From the NCBI RefSeq assembly GCF_000725495.1, contig NZ_KL647042.1, positions 62,001 to 126,000 of the forward strand: a stretch of 64,000 bases of DNA, written 5' to 3'. Below, in pieces: positions 60,647 to 64,000 of the stretch (its first letter is position 1; every line of letters starts with the position of its first letter). The notes beneath the pieces were generated by a model. It saw only the letters and a program-made list of their open reading frames with translations, had not been told where the DNA came from and did not search any database. This stretch comes from Streptomyces aureus (GTDB taxonomy: Bacteria; Actinomycetota; Actinomycetes; Streptomycetales; Streptomycetaceae). A program made the position numbers and the translations under genes.

Positions 60647-61438
60647 TCAGGCGAACTCCGGTGCGGCCGTGGCGGGGCCGTTCAGGGCGCCGCGCCGTTC
60701 GGGCATCTTCAGGGTGACCATGCGGCGCCAGCCGGCGGCCCGCTCGTAGGCGTGGACGGCGTGGATGCCGGCGGCGAGGACGGCGGCCTTGGGACGGGAC
60801 CAGCCGAGGATCCGGCCCATGCGGGCCATCACGGCGAGGCTGACGTCCCGGTAGACGCGGATCTCGGCGAGGGCGCACTCGCGCAGGGCGCGCTGGATGG
60901 CGCGGCCGTGGCCGGCGTAGGCGAAGCGGAGCAGTTCCTCGTGGCAGTAGGCGAGGTGGTTGTCCTCGTCGGCGGAGATCATCCTGACCGCGCGGCCGAT
61001 GTCGGGGTGGTCTGCGAAGTGCCTGCGCAGGAGGTCCATCTGCTCGGAGGCGCGCTGCTCGGTGACCCGGCTGTGGGCCAGATAGGTGACGATGTCCTGC
61101 ACGGTCAGGGGCTGCTCGCCCTTGAGCTTGTCGTGCGCGAGGCCGATGCCGTGCCGTTCCAGGAGCATCGTGTAGTCGGTGTCGGAGGGCACCTCGACGG
61201 GCTGGAGGCCGCGCTTCCTCAGGAGGGCGTTGAAGATCCTGCCGTGCTTGTCCTCGTCGGCGCCGTGCCGGGCGATCTTGGGGGCGAGGTCGCGTTCGGC
61301 CGCCGGGACGAGTGCGGCGATGCGGGCGTTCTCCCAGCCGCCCTGCGACTCGCCGCTGGCGGCGATGGAGCAGAAGAGACGGTAGGACTCGTCGTTGTCG
61401 AGGATTTCCTGGAACAGGCTCTTGGCGGACAGCATCAT
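60647..61438 (-). CDS. Ferritin-like domain protein (di-iron)
   Basis: A 263-residue helical ferritin-like protein. Candidate iron ligands appear as EDKHGRIF (near residue 74) and DEDNHLAYCHEEL (near residue 160), a di-iron pattern. The C-terminal ~60 residues are basic. I chose the first ATG of the ATG-ATG pair at 61438, behind AGAGGG. It ends 15 bp from the convergent corA. The function, oxygenase or iron handling, is not deducible. Confidence 0.85.
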   Translation of the reverse strand: MMLSAKSLFQEILDNDESYRLFCSIAASGESQGGWENARIAALVPAAERDLAPKIARHGADEDKHGRIFNALLRKRGLQPVEVPSDTDYTMLLERHGIGLAHDKLKGEQPLTVQDIVTYLAHSRVTEQRASEQMDLLRRHFADHPDIGRAVRMISADEDNHLAYCHEELLRFAYAGHGRAIQRALRECALAEIRVYRDVSLAVMARMGRILGWSRPKAAVLAAGIHAVHAYERAAGWRRMVTLKMPERRGALNGPATAAPEFA

Positions 61439-61663
61439 TGACACCCTCTCTGCAGAGTTGTGCAGAAAACGAGTCAAATGGGTTGTTCACGGACCGGCAA
61501 CCGATGTGTCCGACTAATCGGCCGAACGATGGACGACGAACGAGGTCCGGGGGCGCGTAACCAAGGGGCCGTCCGTGCGTTGTTCCTCGTGACGGCCGTG
61601 GCGGGGAAGACCCCCGAGCCCCCACCACGGCCGCAGAACTTTCCCGCCGGCCCCGCGCCCCGG

Positions 61664-62719
61664 TTACGCGAGTCCGGCCCGCTCCAGGGCCTCGGTGCCG
61701 GCCCGCAGCGAGGCGAGCCGGTCCTCCAGCGTGAAGCCCGCGGGGGCCAGCGTGAGCGTGGTGACCCCGGCGGCGGCGTAGGCCTGCATGCGGTCGGCGA
61801 TGCGGTCCACGGAGCCGAGCAGGGTCGTCTGGTCGATCAGGGAGTGCGGGATCGCGGCCGCCGCGCCCTCCTTGTCGCCGGACAGGTACTTCTCCTGGAT
61901 CTCGGCGGCTTCCTTCTCGTAGCCCATGCGCCGGGCCAGCTGGTTGTAGAAGTTCTGCTTGAAGCTGCCCATGCCGCCGACGTACAGCGCCGTGTACGGG
62001 CGGAACATGTCGGCGAGCGCCGTGACGTCCTTGTCGTCGCCGACGGCGAGCGGCAGGGTCGGGCAGACGTCGAAGCCCTCCATCGTCTTTCCGGCCTTCT
62101 CGCGGCCCGCGCGCAGGTGCTTGATCGCGGTGTCCTCGAGGTGCTCGGCGGAGGGGAAGATGAGCAGCGCGCCGTCCGCGATCTCGCCGGTCTGCTCCAG
62201 GTTCTTCGGGCCGATCGCGGCGATGTAGAGCGGGATGTGCTCGCGCTCGGGGTGCACGGTCAGCTTGAGCGGCTTGCCCGGGCCGCCCGGCAGCGGCAGC
62301 GTCCAGTGCTCGCCCTCGAACGACAGCCGCTCGCGCGTCATGGCCTTGCGGACGATCTCCACGTACTCGCGGGTGCGGGCCAGCGGCTTGTCGAACCTGA
62401 CGCCGTACCAGCCTTCGGACACCTGGGGGCCCGAGACCCCGAGGCCGAGGCGGAAGCGGCCGCCCGACAGCGAGTCCAGGGTCGCGGCGGTCATCGCGGT
62501 CATCGCGGGCTGGCGGGCCGGGATCTGGAAGATGGCCGAGCCGACGTCGATGCGCTCGGTCTGGGCGGCGACCCAGCTGAGCACGGTGGCCGCGTCGGAG
62601 CCGTAGGCCTCGGCGGCCCAGCAGACGGCGTAGCCGAGGCGGTCGGCCTCCTGGGCGACGGCGAGGTTGTCCGCGTCCATTCCGGCGCCCCAGTAGCCGA
62701 GATTGATGCCGAGCTGCAT
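61664..62719 (-). CDS. LLM-class F420-dependent oxidoreductase
   Basis: A 351-residue luciferase-like barrel enzyme of the F420-dependent group. It begins MQLGINLGYWGAGMDADN and shows GSAIFQIPARQPAMTAMTAA, SGGRFRLGLGVSGPQV and HPEREHIPLYIAAIGPKN, all typical of this family. AAGGGG precedes the ATG. It divides from the aldo/keto reductase gene. The substrate is unknown. Confidence 0.93.
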   Translation of the reverse strand: MQLGINLGYWGAGMDADNLAVAQEADRLGYAVCWAAEAYGSDAATVLSWVAAQTERIDVGSAIFQIPARQPAMTAMTAATLDSLSGGRFRLGLGVSGPQVSEGWYGVRFDKPLARTREYVEIVRKAMTRERLSFEGEHWTLPLPGGPGKPLKLTVHPEREHIPLYIAAIGPKNLEQTGEIADGALLIFPSAEHLEDTAIKHLRAGREKAGKTMEGFDVCPTLPLAVGDDKDVTALADMFRPYTALYVGGMGSFKQNFYNQLARRMGYEKEAAEIQEKYLSGDKEGAAAAIPHSLIDQTTLLGSVDRIADRMQAYAAAGVTTLTLAPAGFTLEDRLASLRAGTEALERAGLA

Positions 62720-62873
62720 GGCCGATCCCCTTACCGATCAGTAACGTCCCTTGTGCCCGAGACCCTAGCGTGCGGGTGCCCCGGCCGGGGAGGCACGGTG
62801 TCCGGGCCGCACCGGGATTTCCGTTGTCCACAGGCCCCCACATCATCGGTGCCGGACAGTAATCTCGGCGTCC

Positions 62874-63857
62874 ATGGAGCAGAGGCATCTCGGCCGTACC
62901 GGCCTGCGTGTTTCCCGGATCGGACTCGGCACCCTCACCTGGGGCCGGGACACCGACGAGCATGACGCCGCGGACCTCGTGAAGACGTTCTGGGAAGCGG
63001 GCGGGAACCTCGTCGACACGGCGGACGTGTACGGCGACGGGGACGCCGAATATCTCCTCGGGCGGCTGATGGAAGGGCTCGTTCCGCGCCGGGACCTGGT
63101 CATCTCGACGAAGGCGGGGAGCGTGCGCGAGCCGGACCGCCGATTCGACGGCTCGCGCAGCCATCTGCTGTCGGCGCTGGACGCCTCGCTCGCCCGCCTG
63201 GGCACCGACTACGTGGACGTGTGGCACGTCCACGCCTACGACCCCGACACCCCGCTGGACGAGACCCTCCAGGCCCTCGACCTGGCCGTCAGCAGCGGCC
63301 GCGCGCGCTACGCCGGCGTGTCCAACTTCTGCGGCTGGCAGCTCGCCAAGGCCGCCACCTGGCAGCTCGCGGCCCCCGGTATACGCACCCGGCTGGCCAG
63401 TACGCAGATGGAGTACTCCCTGTTGCAGCGCGGCGTCGAGCGCGAGGTGCTGCCCGCCGCCCTGGACCTGGGCGTCGGCCTGCTGCCGTCCTCGCCGCTC
63501 GGGCGCGGTGTGCTCACCGGCAAGTACCGGGGCGGCACGCCCGCCGACTCCCGGGGCGGCTCGGAACACCTCGCGCCCTTCGTGGCGCCCTACCTCGACG
63601 ACACGGCGAGCGGCGTCGTGGAGGCCGTGACGACCGCGGCGGACGGCCTGGCCGTGACACCGCTCCAGGTGGCCCTCGCCTGGGTCCGCGACCGGCCGGG
63701 GGTCGTCGCCCCGATCGTCGGCGCGCGCAACGCGCAGCAGCTCACGGCGGCGTTGTCAGTGGAGACGCTTAGTCTTCCTGACGAGATCTGCCGGGCGCTC
63801 GACGACGTGTCGGCCCCGGTGCACCACTATCCCGATCACGACTGGAGCACGCTGTGA
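62874..63857 (+). CDS. Aldo/keto reductase
   Basis: A 327-residue NADPH-dependent reductase. Catalytic residues are recognisable: Asp and Tyr in DTADVYGDG, Lys in ISTKAGS and His in WHVHAYD. The C-terminal cofactor region includes PIVGARNAQQL. The ribosome site before the ATG is weak. The stop overlaps the next GTG by 4 bp. Substrate unknown; it is divergent from the F420 enzyme gene. Confidence 0.94.
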   Translation: MEQRHLGRTGLRVSRIGLGTLTWGRDTDEHDAADLVKTFWEAGGNLVDTADVYGDGDAEYLLGRLMEGLVPRRDLVISTKAGSVREPDRRFDGSRSHLLSALDASLARLGTDYVDVWHVHAYDPDTPLDETLQALDLAVSSGRARYAGVSNFCGWQLAKAATWQLAAPGIRTRLASTQMEYSLLQRGVEREVLPAALDLGVGLLPSSPLGRGVLTGKYRGGTPADSRGGSEHLAPFVAPYLDDTASGVVEAVTTAADGLAVTPLQVALAWVRDRPGVVAPIVGARNAQQLTAALSVETLSLPDEICRALDDVSAPVHHYPDHDWSTL

Positions 63858-64000
63858 GCACCGAGCCCGAGACCACCCAGGACGCGGAGCCGGGGACGCC
63901 GGGCTCGGACACGGCAGCCGTGCCCGCACCGGCGGGCGAGGACGCGGACCGGGCGGACGGGCTCTCCGAGGACGCCTCGGAGGAGGTGGCCGAGGACGCT
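63854..64000 (+). CDS. N-terminus of an acidic protein, cut by window edge
   Basis: A GTG start overlaps the aldo/keto reductase stop (GTGA), and 49 codons remain open to the end. The visible part is Glu/Asp/Ala/Pro-rich and disordered (STEPETTQDAEPGTPGSD). I recall that the next gene in S. coelicolor relatives encodes a helix-hairpin-helix protein with such an N-terminus, but nothing here proves it. Confidence 0.6.
   Translation, partial: MSTEPETTQDAEPGTPGSDTAAVPAPAGEDADRADGLSEDASEEVAEDA

Noticed and set aside
59523..63569. 1348-codon minus-strand frame over corA to the aldo/keto reductase
   Set aside because: It runs antisense or out of frame through five recognisable genes.
1..64000. tRNA or rRNA genes, CRISPR arrays, insertion sequences, integrases and attachment sites
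   Set aside because: No tRNA-like T-loop sequences, regular spaced repeats, transposase motifs or flanking direct repeats of genes were found by eye; the tandem arrays are too degenerate and too short-spaced for CRISPR.

Overview
The window is a stretch of a high-GC actinomycete chromosome, almost certainly a Streptomyces. The composition is very GC-rich, many genes start with GTG, and the gene order is the one I remember for the central chromosome of S. coelicolor: a conservon, tatAC, the Pup-proteasome genes, metH, the glycerol (gyl/glp) operon, parJ and mshC. All family names and comparisons with other species come from memory; no search was run.

Layout. 1-4305 (minus): a cvn/rar-type conservon (histidine-kinase-like cvnA, roadblock cvnB, DUF742 cvnC, GTPase cvnD, and cytochrome P450 cvnE cut by the window edge). 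4610-12218: a TetR regulator divergent from two DUF1989 genes, a urea/guanidine carboxylase and an allophanate hydrolase, with a perfect 22-bp palindrome between them. 12510-18642 (minus): Ski2-like helicase, lipid/diacylglycerol kinase, TatC, TatA and two small proteins. 18654-32332: the pupylation/proteasome region with pafC, pafB, two FKBP-type PPIases, pafA, an MFS gene, a divergent LacI regulator, prcA, prcB, an endonuclease VII-like gene, pup, dop and arc. 32586-39155: ferredoxin, a secreted protein, tRNA m1A58 methyltransferase, a site-2-protease-like protein, a RecB-type nuclease and an orphan response regulator. 39383-45821 (minus): an orphan ABC solute-binding lipoprotein, a HAD phosphatase and cobalamin-dependent MetH. 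46089-53019 (plus): gylR-glpF-glpK-glpD, then parJ. 53479-55917 (plus): a cytoplasmic subtilase followed by a Gln-rich protein. 56017-64000: mshC and three conserved actinobacterial genes, CorA, a ferritin-like protein, an F420-type luciferase-like enzyme, an aldo/keto reductase and the start of an acidic protein.

How the genes work together. Dop deamidates Pup, PafA ligates it to targets, Arc unfolds pupylated proteins and PrcAB degrades them; PafBC is the associated WYL regulator pair. GlpF, GlpK and GlpD carry glycerol to dihydroxyacetone phosphate under GylR, and a matched inverted repeat occurs upstream of both gylR and glpF. The carboxylase operon probably breaks down guanidine or urea nitrogen under TetR control.

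The least explained unit is the subtilase/Gln-rich pair. The two proteins share a C-terminal module of about 50 residues, and the pair sits between parJ and mshC, which I recall as neighbours in S. coelicolor. Several intergenic regions also hold unrelated degenerate tandem repeats. I saw no rRNA, tRNA, CRISPR array, transposase or phage gene.
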